Part shown: positions 1-8,776 of the stretch, in pieces
How the letters are laid out: every line of letters begins with the position of its first letter
Numbering within the stretch: position 1 is the stretch's first letter
Source: Planctomycetota bacterium
Lineage (GTDB): Bacteria; Planctomycetota; Phycisphaerae; WQYP01
Assembly: GCA_021827645.1 (NCBI GenBank)
Contig: JAKAVA010000053.1
Location: 1-32,970 of the forward strand
Length of the DNA stretch: 32,970 nucleotides
Direction: 5' to 3'
Position numbers and translations under genes: made by a program
Notes under the pieces: generated by a model
The model's database searches: none
Told to the model about the DNA's origin: nothing
The model's input: the letters and a program-made list of their open reading frames with translations, nothing else

Positions 1-2
1 CC

Positions 3-125
3 ACCATCATGGTGGTGCACGCGATGTTTGCCACCATCCTGGCTGCCGCTCCCCGCTATGAAGGTAAAAGTCTCTCGCCGGTGAAACTCTCCAAAATATC
101 ACGGGCTATCTATTCCGGCCTCTGA
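3..125 (+). CDS. C-terminal fragment of an unidentified protein (cut by window edge)
   Basis: A reading frame enters from the left edge and ends at TGA 123-125, giving about 40 residues. It starts with a hydrophobic stretch (MVVHAMFATILAAA), which could be the last membrane helix of a larger protein, followed by a basic tail. No family is recognised. The frame one base earlier stays open from about 65 to 421 and also avoids stop codons, so a frameshift or a decayed gene end is possible. It could equally be chance, because this stretch has no clear downstream partner. Confidence 0.25.
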   Translation, partial: TIMVVHAMFATILAAAPRYEGKSLSPVKLSKISRAIYSGL

Positions 126-457
126 CGACGCCGGTACGGATCGGCTGCCGGCAGGGTGCGGTCAACACCTTTAACGATCCCGAATCGCTGCCAAAACCCG
201 GCGATGTGAAAACGTCTGCGCCGAAACAGGGAAAAAACGCCCGTCAGGCCCCGGCGACCATCGAACTGCGGCGAGAGCCGACCCGGCACGCGCACATATA
301 TCAACATCCGTCAATATCATGCCGCTCGAAAACCCTACATCGCAACCGGCTCGCCGAGCAGCCAGAATCGACAGAGAACGCGTACGCGCTGCCGTTTGAC
401 CGTCAAGTAGATTGGAAATAGCGGCGGGCGCTTTTGACGACGGCTCGTTCGCCTTCC

Positions 458-476
458 TCGCGAATCGTATTCGCGA
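458..476. repeat. Perfect 8-bp inverted repeat with 3-nt loop
   Basis: TCGCGAAT at 458-465 is followed by cgt and then ATTCGCGA at 469-476. The two arms are exact reverse complements. No T-tract follows on either strand, so an intrinsic terminator is unlikely. A protein-binding site or an RNA hairpin at the end of the truncated upstream gene is possible. Confidence 0.5.
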
Positions 477-496
477 AACATACCAAATGCGACGAT

Positions 497-562
497 CGTT
501 ATTTTATGTTCAGGCCTTATCGTAAAATAACGACTCGCGATGAGTTAAAAAGTAAAATAACG
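497..562. repeat. Three copies of a 10-bp AT-rich word, one inverted
   Basis: TAAAATAACG occurs at 523-532 and 553-562. Its exact reverse complement CGTTATTTTA lies at 497-506. The first two copies therefore form an inverted repeat with a 16-bp spacer, and the third is a direct repeat 30 bp downstream of the second. A 30-bp centre-to-centre step is close to three helical turns. The cluster lies about 230 bp upstream of the stress-protein start. A regulator-binding site is the simplest reading, and an eroded mobile-element end is an alternative. Confidence 0.5.
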
Positions 563-739
563 CTGCGGCCATCAACGCGACTGGCATAAATCTGAATTCC
601 GAAAGCGTGGGCGAATCTACGAATACCATGATTATCTGGCCATTCTGGCGCAGGGTACGGAATAATCTCGTCCAACCCGCCTTAGCGTCAACACGGCCGC
701 TGCTGTGCTGCGGGTGGCGTGCAGCGTCGGGCTTTGCGT

Positions 740-745
740 TATAAT
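740..745 (+). promoter_or_regulatory. -10 box (TATAAT) of the universal stress protein gene
   Basis: A perfect TATAAT lies 46 bp before the ATG at 792. No good -35 hexamer is visible at 16-18 bp upstream, so an activator or an atypical sigma may be used. Its position inside the longer possible open frame (from 705) supports the start at 792. Confidence 0.5.
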
Positions 746-791
746 CTCTGGACCAGATCGTTCGTTAGCAGGGGCAAATGATCAGAAAGGG

Positions 792-1205
792 ATGTCATTG
801 AAAATCATGCTGGCCATTTCAGATCATTGGGTGTGCGACGCCCGGATCGATGCGCTGGCAACATGGACACTCAAGCTGGAACGCGAGGTGCTTTGTGTGC
901 ATGTCGCCCCCGGCGGCCTCCAGCCGGAACACATCGAGACGCCCGGCGAAAAAGTTCTCAAGGAGATCACCGCCCGCATCGCAAAAATGAATCCCAATGT
1001 GCAGTCGCTGCTGCTCTTTGCCACCGATATTGCCGAGGCGCTCAATAAAACCATCGGCGAGCACCGGGTAAGTCTGCTGGTGATGGGTTTGTCGCGTCAG
1101 GGGCTGCTGGAGCGGCTTATCGAGGGTAACATCCCCCGCGCCATTTTTGCTCAGTGTCAGATACCGATTCTCGCCCTGCCGGCAAATTGGGACGGTGTGA
1201 TTTAA
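792..1205 (+). CDS. Universal stress protein (UspA family)
   Basis: A single-domain UspA-fold protein of about 137 residues, usual for the family. It opens with a buried beta-strand (MSLKIMLAISDHW), contains the central LLVMGLS strand, and ends with the PILALPA strand typical of Usp proteins. I chose ATG 792 because AGAAAGG precedes it and because the upstream TATAAT lies within the longer frame. The ATP-binding Usp proteins carry G-2x-G-9x-G(S/T). Here the second glycine is Arg and the final Ser/Thr is Asn (G-L-S-R ... G-N). It is therefore probably a non-nucleotide-binding or otherwise diverged member. These proteins act in the cytoplasm in stress tolerance, with partners usually unknown. 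It converges on the nucleotide-sugar gene at 1289. Confidence 0.8.
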   Translation: MSLKIMLAISDHWVCDARIDALATWTLKLEREVLCVHVAPGGLQPEHIETPGEKVLKEITARIAKMNPNVQSLLLFATDIAEALNKTIGEHRVSLLVMGLSRQGLLERLIEGNIPRAIFAQCQIPILALPANWDGVI

Positions 1206-1288
1206 TATTGCACCCATGTCGTCCCACGCTACGGCCGCCTGCGGCGGTTCCGGCACCGAATTGAATTTCAGCATCCGCTCGCCGGCCA

Positions 1289-2266
1289 TTACGCGGCCGC
1301 TGAGATACCCAGCTTCCTGCGATAATATTCGATGGTGCGAAGCAGGCCATCCCGACGGCTGATGGTGGGTTGCCATCCGAGCAGTTGTTTGGCCAGGGTG
1401 ATATCGGGGCAGCGCTGGCGGGGGTCATCCGGCGGCAGCGGGGTATGAAGAATTTCGCTTTTGGATCCGCAGAGTTCGCGGATTTCACAGGCGATCTGCA
1501 TCACCGAAACTTCATCCGGGTTGCCGATGTTCACGGGCAGATGATAATCCGGCGATTCCATCAGCAGCAGGAAGCCGCGAATCTCGTCATCCACATAGCA
1601 GAGGGAGCGTGTTTGTGAGCCGTCTCCCTGTACGGTGAGGGGTTCACCGCGGAGCGCCTGCTTGATGAATGCGACCACCACCCGTCCGTCGTCCACGGCA
1701 AGCCGCGGACCGTAGGTATTGAAAATGCGGACAATGCGGGTGTCGACACCGCGTTCACGATGATACACCATGGCGGCCGCTTCCATGAAGCGTTTGCTTT
1801 CGTCATACATGCTGCGCATGCCGACGGGATTAACATTTCCCCAATACGATTCCTTCTGCGGGTGTTCCAGCGGATCGCCGTAGCATTCGCTGGTGGAGGC
1901 GACAAATATCCGTGCCCGGCATTTTTCGGCCAATTCAAGGAGTTCAATGGTGGCCAGTGCATTGACCTTCAGGGTAATGATCTGCTGTTTGACATACCCC
2001 ACCGGGCTGGCGGGGCTGGCCAGATGCCAGATACGGTCGAAGGATTGATGTTTTAATTCCGGAGGCAGCCCCTGCGCCAGATCGGCGGTGATCAACCTGA
2101 AGCGGGGATTGGTTTTAAGATGGCTGATGTTGTCGCTCGAGCCGGTGACCAGTGAATCAACGCCGATGACCTCATGTCCCAATTCGAGGAGTCGATCGGT
2201 GAGGTGTGAACCTAAAAACCCTGCCGCGCCGGTCACCAGTACCCGCTGTGTGCTCATTTTCGTCAT
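1289..2266 (-). CDS. UDP-glucuronate decarboxylase / NAD-dependent epimerase
   Basis: An extended short-chain dehydrogenase of 325 residues. The Rossmann NAD-binding motif GAAGFLGSH is at residues 13-21, the STS triad serine region at 124-126, and the catalytic Tyr-Lys pair (Y154, K158 in YDESKR) follows. RIFNTYGPRL further on is typical of UDP-xylose synthases and related 4,6-dehydratases. Such enzymes convert UDP-glucuronate to UDP-xylose in the cytoplasm for cell-surface polysaccharide. The length fits the short bacterial form without a membrane anchor. Two in-frame ATGs lie three codons apart, and neither has a strong Shine-Dalgarno, so the exact start is uncertain. It follows the RND exporter on the same strand after a 67-bp gap. 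The family is clear, but the exact substrate is inferred. Confidence 0.85.
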   Translation of the reverse strand: MTKMSTQRVLVTGAAGFLGSHLTDRLLELGHEVIGVDSLVTGSSDNISHLKTNPRFRLITADLAQGLPPELKHQSFDRIWHLASPASPVGYVKQQIITLKVNALATIELLELAEKCRARIFVASTSECYGDPLEHPQKESYWGNVNPVGMRSMYDESKRFMEAAAMVYHRERGVDTRIVRIFNTYGPRLAVDDGRVVVAFIKQALRGEPLTVQGDGSQTRSLCYVDDEIRGFLLLMESPDYHLPVNIGNPDEVSVMQIACEIRELCGSKSEILHTPLPPDDPRQRCPDITLAKQLLGWQPTISRRDGLLRTIEYYRRKLGISAAA

Positions 2267-2333
2267 TTATATCATCCGTATTGCCAATCCAAGGTACCTA
2301 TATTCGACGTTATATTAGCCGAAATTCGGGCGA

Positions 2334-5072
2334 TCACACGTCATCATCGTCACGATCATATATGTCGGCATAAACATCTTTATGCGCCAGCCTCCAGAGC
2401 AGGATGGGGCGAATGACAAGAATGGCGGCGAGGTAGATGCAGGCAATGCCGAGAGTCATCACCAGGCCGAGGCTGGCAATTCCCCGGTCCCGTCCCAACG
2501 CCAGAAAGCCGAAGGCGGAGCAGGTGACAAAGGCGCACATGAGAAGAGCCCGCTCGCTGACGTCCCAGAACCGCCAGACGCGGCGTGGATTATGGAGGGT
2601 TTCGCGATACCGATGGGTCATGAAGACGCCATATTCATGCCCGGCACCGATGAGAATCGGCATGGCGAAGAAATTGGCAAAATTCCAATCCAGATGCAGC
2701 AGTCCCATAACGCAGGCCAGCATTGGTAATCCCAGCAGCAGGACGCTGACGGTTAAAAGCGTCTGACCGAATTTCCGCAAATCTAAAAACACAATGATCA
2801 TCACCAGAATAAGGGCCAAGATCGTGCACTTGGTGAAGGCTTGTTTGATCGACTGGGTTGAATCATATAACTGCGGCGCGATACCGGTGAGATCCATATC
2901 CGCCGGCACCAGCCCTCCGATCCGCCCACCGGGGGCGTTTTTGGTGCCGCGCAGGGTGCGCACGAAATGGTGCAGATTTTTATCGATCCAGAGATTCCAT
3001 CGTGGATAGATGTACAGAGCCCACACTCCCGATTTGCCGATGAAATGTGCCCGCAAAGAGGGGGGGAGTTGATGCGGGATAATCGGCGGGGGGGATAAAC
3101 GCCCCGCGAGCGCCTTGAGAGATTGAACCCACTGATCCTGCCAGGCGGTGAGCCGTTGCGTGCTGATATCCGTCGGTGTTTTACGCAGGGCGGCGGCCAG
3201 CTGAATCAGCGACTGGCGGGTTTTGTGTCCATCCGCACCGGCGGCAGACTCGGAGTCGGCCAGCTTGACGACCGCTGCGCGAATCGGTTCGATATCCGCG
3301 GCGGACAGCGCCGGCGGGGGCGTCCAGTTTATGGCGGAAAAAGCGCGGCTGCCGCGTGCCAGTCGCTTTTGATTATGAATGGCATCATAAAGGCTGCTGG
3401 TGGAAAGAATCTGCGAACCGGGGTGGATGGTTGCATTGAGGCGATGCTGCAGGGCGGCAATCTTTTCTGGATGGTGCGAGAGTACGACGGCATACCACGA
3501 CGGCATGTCTTTGATGAGTTGGACGGATTTCAAACCGCGGGCCTGGAGTTTAAGCAGATTTGGGTTGAACTTTACGCTCAGCGCAAATGGGCTTAATAGC
3601 ACCACCAGCGCCAGCCAGCAGCCGAGGGCGACAAAATTCCACCAGGTGGCTTTGGGGGGGGCTTTATGGAGGGTGTAGCGCCGGGCAGCGGGAACGGGTT
3701 TGAATTTTGGCGGCCAGATGGTAAGCATCGCGGGTAAAATGGTGAAACCGGACAACAATGAAAAAATTAATCCCCCGCCGGCAATCACCCCCAGTTCCGC
3801 ATCGCCGGTGAAGTGAGTTGTCAGGGCGACGAGGAATGCCGCCGATGCCCCGCAGCAGGCGGTCAAAACAGCGGGACCCGAGTAACGAAATACTCTCATC
3901 CAGACGGCGGAGGGACGCTGGTAGCGCCGAACCTCGCGTCGGTACCGCACGAGAATCTGGATGATGTAGTCCATACCGATGCCGATCATGGCAATGACAA
4001 ACACGGTTGAAAGAAGATTGAGCCTGCCGACGACTATCGTCGCATAGCCGAAGGTCCATGCGATGGCCGCCGTGAGGGACACTCCCGCGGCAACGGCCAG
4101 CCACACGGACCGCAGCATCAGGATGAGGCCGATCACCACGACGGTCATGGCCAGTGCTTCGGCCCAGTTGGTGTCGTGGGTGGTAATGCGCATTTCGTCG
4201 GCCGAGAGCACAGGGCGACCGGTGAGGCCGAAGTGAAATTCAGATGCAAAGGGTGCTGCCGCCGCGTGAACCGCCGCACTGATTTTCTCCAGCGGGAGGG
4301 ACACCGCCGCGAGGGAATCATAGGTGAATCGCGGGTAGACATTGATGACGAGCAATCGACGGTTCACATTGTCCGCTGCATGAAAATAATAATATCCCAG
4401 ATCGCGTGGAGTGGCTCTCCGCGCCGGCATGAAAATCTGCTCCATGGACGCTGCCGGGTGCGGGTCGTCCGGCGGGCGGACCAGAAATAATCTCAGCGAG
4501 CGGGAAAGCCGCCGAAGAAACGCCCGGCCGTTGAGCCCGGTCAGCGGAAAATGCTTCAGGAGGGTGAGGAGACGATTTTTGCCCAGCAGGGCATTTTTCG
4601 CTGCCGACCGGCCGGTAAACAGGGTGGCGAGGCGCGCGATGTCGGGTTGGGCGGCGCGGGCCTCGGCAACCTGGCGCGGCCCGGCAAAGCAGATCGCCCA
4701 GGGGCCGAGTTGATGCAGCGGCACGTGCGAATCAACCGCCCGTACATACTGCGAAAGTCCGCGAAGACGTCGGGTTACCGCATCGGCAGCGGCGACCCAT
4801 TGTTGGGCGGGCGGAGGAGTTTTATTGTTACGGGGAGTAATAACGATGTAAGCGGCCTCATTTTCGGGAAATTCGTGAATGAATTGCAGATAGCGGTGGA
4901 AAAAGGGCACGCGGGCGGAGAAGAGTTTATTCTGATCTGTTGAGATCGGGAGAAAAAAAACCGCCAGCAGGGCTCCCAGAATCGTCAGCGATACGCCCAA
5001 TGCGAGCACCCATCGCGGATGACGGATCACCAGCAGGACGAAGGCCAACATTTTCCGCTGGGTCAGATGCAT
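2334..5072 (-). CDS. RND/MMPL-family exporter, HpnN-like
   Basis: A 912-residue inner-membrane protein with the duplicated RND layout. There is an N-terminal helix (about 20-42), a large periplasmic loop (about 45-300), a five-helix block (about 305-460), a second periplasmic loop, and a second helix block to the C-terminus. The helix-4-like proton-relay region reads GIGMDYI at 364-370 in the first half and GAGHEYGVF from about 809 in the second. The Asp/Glu in these positions is the family signature. Size and topology match the MMPL-domain hopanoid transporter HpnN (about 850-900 residues), which moves hopanoids to the outer membrane. The adjacent aminotransferase, 48 bp upstream on the same strand, fits that idea. 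Without a cyclase gene nearby, the substrate stays an inference. Other lipid cargo is possible. The acidic C-terminal tail (DRDDDDV) is cytoplasmic. Confidence 0.85.
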   Translation of the reverse strand: MHLTQRKMLAFVLLVIRHPRWVLALGVSLTILGALLAVFFLPISTDQNKLFSARVPFFHRYLQFIHEFPENEAAYIVITPRNNKTPPPAQQWVAAADAVTRRLRGLSQYVRAVDSHVPLHQLGPWAICFAGPRQVAEARAAQPDIARLATLFTGRSAAKNALLGKNRLLTLLKHFPLTGLNGRAFLRRLSRSLRLFLVRPPDDPHPAASMEQIFMPARRATPRDLGYYYFHAADNVNRRLLVINVYPRFTYDSLAAVSLPLEKISAAVHAAAAPFASEFHFGLTGRPVLSADEMRITTHDTNWAEALAMTVVVIGLILMLRSVWLAVAAGVSLTAAIAWTFGYATIVVGRLNLLSTVFVIAMIGIGMDYIIQILVRYRREVRRYQRPSAVWMRVFRYSGPAVLTACCGASAAFLVALTTHFTGDAELGVIAGGGLIFSLLSGFTILPAMLTIWPPKFKPVPAARRYTLHKAPPKATWWNFVALGCWLALVVLLSPFALSVKFNPNLLKLQARGLKSVQLIKDMPSWYAVVLSHHPEKIAALQHRLNATIHPGSQILSTSSLYDAIHNQKRLARGSRAFSAINWTPPPALSAADIEPIRAAVVKLADSESAAGADGHKTRQSLIQLAAALRKTPTDISTQRLTAWQDQWVQSLKALAGRLSPPPIIPHQLPPSLRAHFIGKSGVWALYIYPRWNLWIDKNLHHFVRTLRGTKNAPGGRIGGLVPADMDLTGIAPQLYDSTQSIKQAFTKCTILALILVMIIVFLDLRKFGQTLLTVSVLLLGLPMLACVMGLLHLDWNFANFFAMPILIGAGHEYGVFMTHRYRETLHNPRRVWRFWDVSERALLMCAFVTCSAFGFLALGRDRGIASLGLVMTLGIACIYLAAILVIRPILLWRLAHKDVYADIYDRDDDDV

Positions 5073-5120
5073 GGAGATTCAGTTTGGTTCATTTTTCCGG
5101 TTGCCGCCACGAAATCTTCC

Positions 5121-6521
5121 TCACCCCGCCCGCATCACATTTTTGGCCAGGCCCATGACCGTATCCCATGCCGCACCGGGAATGCGTTGGGTATCCGCGA
5201 GTGTCTCTTCCATGGCGGTCAGGAACCAGTCCATATCCGCCTGTGAGACCACCAGCGGAGGGAGGAATTTGATCACCTCCGTATGGTATCCGGCCACCTG
5301 GGTCAGAATGCGATGCTTCTGCATCAGCGGTACAACAATCATCTGGCCGAAGACACCGAAATTCAGTTTATGCAGAGCATCCCATGCCAGCCGCAATTTA
5401 ATAGATGATTCCGGCCGGGCAAAATCAATGCCGAACATCAATCCCTTCCCGCGAACCTCGGTCACAAACGGGCAGTTGCGTCCGATGTCGCGCAGGCGGT
5501 CGATGGCGTATTGACCCAGTTGGGCGGCATTTTCCACCAGCCGCTCCTCCTCAATCACCTGAATGCTGGCCATCGCCGCGGCCATCGCCAAATCATTCTG
5601 GCCGTAGGTATTGGAATGCACCACGCAGCGTTCCATGGAATTGAATACCGTCTCGATGATCTGCGCCTTGCAAATAACGGCCCCCACGGGCACAAAGCCT
5701 CCCGAAAGGCCTTTGGCAACGCATACGATGTCGGGTTCAACGCCCGGCCAATGCTGAAAGCAGAACCATTTTCCCGTGCGTCCCATGCCCGATTGCACTT
5801 CATCCACAATCAGCAGCGTGCCGGATTTCCGGCACAGGCGCTGAGCCTCGATCAGAAAACCGTCGGCGACAACCTCGCAGGTCTTGCCCTGGATCGGCTC
5901 GAGAATAAAGGCCGCCACATCGCGCCCGGCCAGAGCCTTTTCCAGCGCCGAGAGATCATTAAATGGAATTTCGACCGCCCCGGGCACCAGATCGCCAAAG
6001 CGTTCACGGAAAAATGCCGCCCCGTTGACGGAGAGCGATCCGGCTGTGAGGCCGTGAAAGGCATTATGGCAGTGAACAACCTTCTGTCGGCCGGTGACAC
6101 AGCGGGCAAACTTCAGCGCCCCTTCCACCGACTCCGTTCCGCTGTTGGTAAAAAACACCCGCCACGCCCCGTCCGGCATATGACGGATCAGGCCCTTGGC
6201 AACCAGGCCGCTCAGGATGCTGCAATCCATGCGCACCAGATTGGGACTCTCGGCATCGATCATGTCTTTGAGTGCTTCGCGCACCCGTGGATGATTGCGG
6301 CCGAGCATGAAAACGCCCCAGCCGGTGAGCAGATCGAGGTACTTATTTCCCTGACCGTCCCAGAGATACGGCCCAAGGCCGCGGGTGTAGTTTTTATCAA
6401 AGCCGATGGCTTTGAGCATTTTGACAAAAGCCGGATTCACATATTCCTGATGGAGGGAATATTGCGTGCCGCGGTGTTCTTCCACCCAGTCGACAAAACT
6501 GCCTGTTTGAATGTTGGTCAT
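5121..6521 (-). CDS. Class III (ornithine-type) PLP aminotransferase, HpnO-like
   Basis: A fold-type I aminotransferase of 466 residues. The phosphate-binding FTNSGTESVEGA is at about 124-135, the PLP-ring Asp in LLIVDEVQSGMGRTG is D240, and the Schiff-base lysine is K270 in CVAKGLSGG. These mark the acetylornithine/ornithine/GABA aminotransferase class. The N-terminal extension ending in NPAFVKMLKAIGFDK resembles HpnO, which makes aminobacteriohopanetriol. The next gene is an HpnN-like exporter, probably co-transcribed. The start ATG at 6521 has GTGAG nearby. A general acetylornithine or other omega-amino acid aminotransferase cannot be excluded from sequence alone. The class is certain and the hopanoid role is inferred from the neighbour. 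Confidence 0.85.
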   Translation of the reverse strand: MTNIQTGSFVDWVEEHRGTQYSLHQEYVNPAFVKMLKAIGFDKNYTRGLGPYLWDGQGNKYLDLLTGWGVFMLGRNHPRVREALKDMIDAESPNLVRMDCSILSGLVAKGLIRHMPDGAWRVFFTNSGTESVEGALKFARCVTGRQKVVHCHNAFHGLTAGSLSVNGAAFFRERFGDLVPGAVEIPFNDLSALEKALAGRDVAAFILEPIQGKTCEVVADGFLIEAQRLCRKSGTLLIVDEVQSGMGRTGKWFCFQHWPGVEPDIVCVAKGLSGGFVPVGAVICKAQIIETVFNSMERCVVHSNTYGQNDLAMAAAMASIQVIEEERLVENAAQLGQYAIDRLRDIGRNCPFVTEVRGKGLMFGIDFARPESSIKLRLAWDALHKLNFGVFGQMIVVPLMQKHRILTQVAGYHTEVIKFLPPLVVSQADMDWFLTAMEETLADTQRIPGAAWDTVMGLAKNVMRAG

Positions 6522-6660
6522 GGTTACTCACTTACCAGCGCTGTTCCGACGGCGCACCGTGCGGAATTATAGCGCAAGGATGCCGGGTTTTGCTATCCAT
6601 TCACACGTCGGCATGTCCGGGGCGCGGTCATTCATCGGCCGCAGGACGGCAGGCAAGGTT

Positions 6661-8082
6661 TCAACCGGGAGGTGTCGCCACCTTCGGTCCCGCCGCACGG
6701 GAGTGCTGTGGCGGAAGCAGATTGATGGTGAGTGTCATCATCTTTCCATTGCGCAGGAGGGTAACGGGGATATCATCCGGCCGTCGTCGTGCCTGGCGAA
6801 TGATGGCATAAAGCTCATTGATCGGCATCTCGTCAATGGTAAGAATGATATCGTGGCGTTTTATTCCAGCACGACGGGCGGCCGAGTGGGGAAGCACTCT
6901 TTGAACTTCAGCGGCGGGTTGGGCTCCGAGTCCGGCGTAGCGGGCGCGAAGATGCGAATGCGACGGCAAAAATCGATATTTAATACCGAACTGCGGACCG
7001 GACGTAAAGCCCGTGGTAATAAACTGCCTCAGAATGGAAAATTTTCCACCGGCGACCAGATCGCTGTTGTTGGTGGAAACCGCGGTCAAACGACCTTTGA
7101 TATCAATGAAAAACTGCGGTGAATTGATGGGTTGAAAAAAGTTGCCAATTCGTGCCGCCGGGCCCCGCCGCAGGCGACGATTGGTTTTGGCGGTGCGTGA
7201 CCGATATCGCCAGTGCGGCCTCCAAGACCGCTGATCGCACAACTGCATCCATTTTATCCCCGGTGTCGATCCATTGATGGCCAGGACCGTCTCTGCCTGC
7301 CAGGGCAAACTGGGTGCAAGAGCAATTCCGGGTACATGCACCCCCCCGGGTAATTGAAGTTCGGTGATATCGTGGCGAAAATCCACTCCAAGGATCGAAG
7401 CACGACACACCCGGCCGTCCGGCGTCGTGATCAGTATCGTCTGGCCCGGCGCGCCGACGCCGAGGATGCTCAGCGCCAATACATGCCCATGTCGCCCGGT
7501 GACCAGTCCATAGACTCGATTGCGCATGCCGGTGTGATAGGATTGGATTCTAAGGTGCACCGCCTGAAGTATCGGCATCAGATGCGGGTTGCCGAACGCG
7601 TGTAGCTTAGTTACCAGAAATCGCTGGAGGAGAAACAGTTGTCCGATAGGATGGGTCTTCAACCGTGCCAACCAGTGGTCTGCATCATGGCCCTTCTTTT
7701 CAGCATGGTGTCCATGATCGACATCGGGTTCGATGGTGATGGCGGGACCTCCGCGACCAAAGGGGCCCGGCCGCATCGGGCGGAAATGGTGATCCATCAC
7801 CCAGCGCTTTTCCCATTTTGAAAATCGACGCCGTAAAGTCGGAGGGAGCATCTGACTCACATCGCGGCTTAAATGCACTTCAACCAGGGAGCGTGCCACA
7901 TAATCAAACATGCGCCGCGTTTCGCGGTCAAAAGCGGCCACTTGCGGCATGGACGGAGGGGTTCGGTGATCCCTGTAACCCGACGCCGGTTTCGCCTGCA
8001 GGCGGATTCCCCCGGATGCCCAGAGCGCCAGGATCAACAATCCTCCGACGGCCTGACGGGTGTAATGCATAACTCGGTTCAT
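6661..8082 (-). CDS. HtrA-like trypsin-fold protein with PDZ domain, catalytic site degraded
   Basis: A 473-residue secreted or membrane-anchored protein with an N-terminal hydrophobic segment (about 11-30). A His-rich linker spans about 95-135, a trypsin-like domain about 185-345, and a PDZ domain about 378-455 (with the core PHSAARRAGIKRHDIILTID). Aligned by eye to DegP/HtrA, the Asp-containing strand is present (FRHDITELQL, D238). The catalytic His of TNxHVV is replaced in VLALSILG (about 201-208). The GNSGGP loop reads INSPQFF, leaving at most Ser321. It is thus probably a pseudoprotease that binds peptides or senses misfolded envelope proteins. It lies 21 bp downstream of the anti-sigma gene on the same strand, suggesting a role in the sigma/anti-sigma circuit. 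Confidence 0.7.
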   Translation of the reverse strand: MNRVMHYTRQAVGGLLILALWASGGIRLQAKPASGYRDHRTPPSMPQVAAFDRETRRMFDYVARSLVEVHLSRDVSQMLPPTLRRRFSKWEKRWVMDHHFRPMRPGPFGRGGPAITIEPDVDHGHHAEKKGHDADHWLARLKTHPIGQLFLLQRFLVTKLHAFGNPHLMPILQAVHLRIQSYHTGMRNRVYGLVTGRHGHVLALSILGVGAPGQTILITTPDGRVCRASILGVDFRHDITELQLPGGVHVPGIALAPSLPWQAETVLAINGSTPGIKWMQLCDQRSWRPHWRYRSRTAKTNRRLRRGPAARIGNFFQPINSPQFFIDIKGRLTAVSTNNSDLVAGGKFSILRQFITTGFTSGPQFGIKYRFLPSHSHLRARYAGLGAQPAAEVQRVLPHSAARRAGIKRHDIILTIDEMPINELYAIIRQARRRPDDIPVTLLRNGKMMTLTINLLPPQHSRAAGPKVATPPG

Positions 8083-8103
8083 GCCCGTTTATACTCCGCC
8101 ATA

Positions 8104-8646
8104 TTAAAAGATGCCCTCACTGGCCACCTGTACTTTGGGCGTTGACCGGCTCGGCGCCAATTTTTGCTCAAGCCGATACGCCTGCACAAAATTTTCCGCC
8201 TGTTGGAAAGTCGTAAATGTCTGTGAAACACGCGTGCCATTCTGCATGGTGATGTCCACCGTATAGCCGACGATGGGTGTTTTTGTCGCGTGCGCCGGGG
8301 CCATCGGCTTCGCCCGTCCAACCAGATATCCGCCTGCTGCGGTCAATGCCAGAACGGCGGCGGCGGCCGATACCCGCAGGAATTTAATGATTCGCACCTG
8401 ACCGGCATTGGCATCCGATGACGTGTGCATGGCGGCGATGAGCTGCTCGGTCTGCTGGCGTGCTTCATCCTCGGACGGCATATCGAGTTGCCAGGCCAGC
8501 TTGCGAAGTTCGCGGAGAGATTTTTCACGGGCCAATAAAGCCGCGAATTCGGAATCCCCGGTAAGCTCATCTATTTCGCGCTGCTGTTGCGCCGTCGTGT
8601 TGCCGTCCAACATCGCGTGAATCAGTTCTTTGAGATTCTTTTCCAT
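8104..8646 (-). CDS. Probable membrane anti-sigma factor
   Basis: A 180-residue protein with a cytoplasmic helical N-terminus (about 1-90, starting MEKNLKELIHAMLDG), one transmembrane helix (about 93-110, AAAAVLALTAAGGYLVG) and a short periplasmic domain (about 115-180). This is the architecture of anti-sigma factors that hold an ECF sigma at the membrane. It has no HxxxCxxC zinc motif, so it is a non-ZAS type. It lies 130 bp downstream of the ECF sigma gene and 21 bp upstream of the HtrA-like gene, all on the same strand, the usual order for such a module. The family assignment rests on topology and context rather than a conserved motif. Confidence 0.65.
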   Translation of the reverse strand: MEKNLKELIHAMLDGNTTAQQQREIDELTGDSEFAALLAREKSLRELRKLAWQLDMPSEDEARQQTEQLIAAMHTSSDANAGQVRIIKFLRVSAAAAVLALTAAGGYLVGRAKPMAPAHATKTPIVGYTVDITMQNGTRVSQTFTTFQQAENFVQAYRLEQKLAPSRSTPKVQVASEGIF

Positions 8647-8776
8647 ATTACACCCGCTTTCGTGCGTCTGGGAACCTAGAAAGTCCGTCGGGCCACCCAG
8701 CTTGCCCGGGGAAATATCCCGGCCGAACGGTGGTCTTCACATGCATTTCCCCATGAATACATCCACCGCATCGATA

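Larger units (their letters stand above)
126..739. other. Gene-poor stretch with short repeats
   Basis: I see no convincing gene here. A 71-codon plus-strand frame (206-421) has no good ribosome-binding site, is rich in Arg, His and Pro, and looks like chance coding. The second half holds two structured elements that are listed separately: a perfect 8-bp inverted repeat at 458-476 and three copies of a 10-bp AT-rich word between 497 and 562. Base composition drops sharply in AT-rich patches at about 497-562. This could be a decayed gene, a mobile-element scar or an extended regulatory region. Confidence 0.4.

Noticed and set aside
206-421. 71-codon plus-strand frame as a gene
   Set aside because: No ribosome-binding site, odd residue composition and no resemblance to a known family.
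819-1376. 185-codon minus-strand frame
   Set aside because: Antisense to the universal stress protein and overlapping the end of the nucleotide-sugar gene in another frame.
5511-6572. 353-codon plus-strand open frame
   Set aside because: It lies antisense to the clear aminotransferase gene, has no family resemblance and arises from the GC-rich codon bias of the opposite strand.
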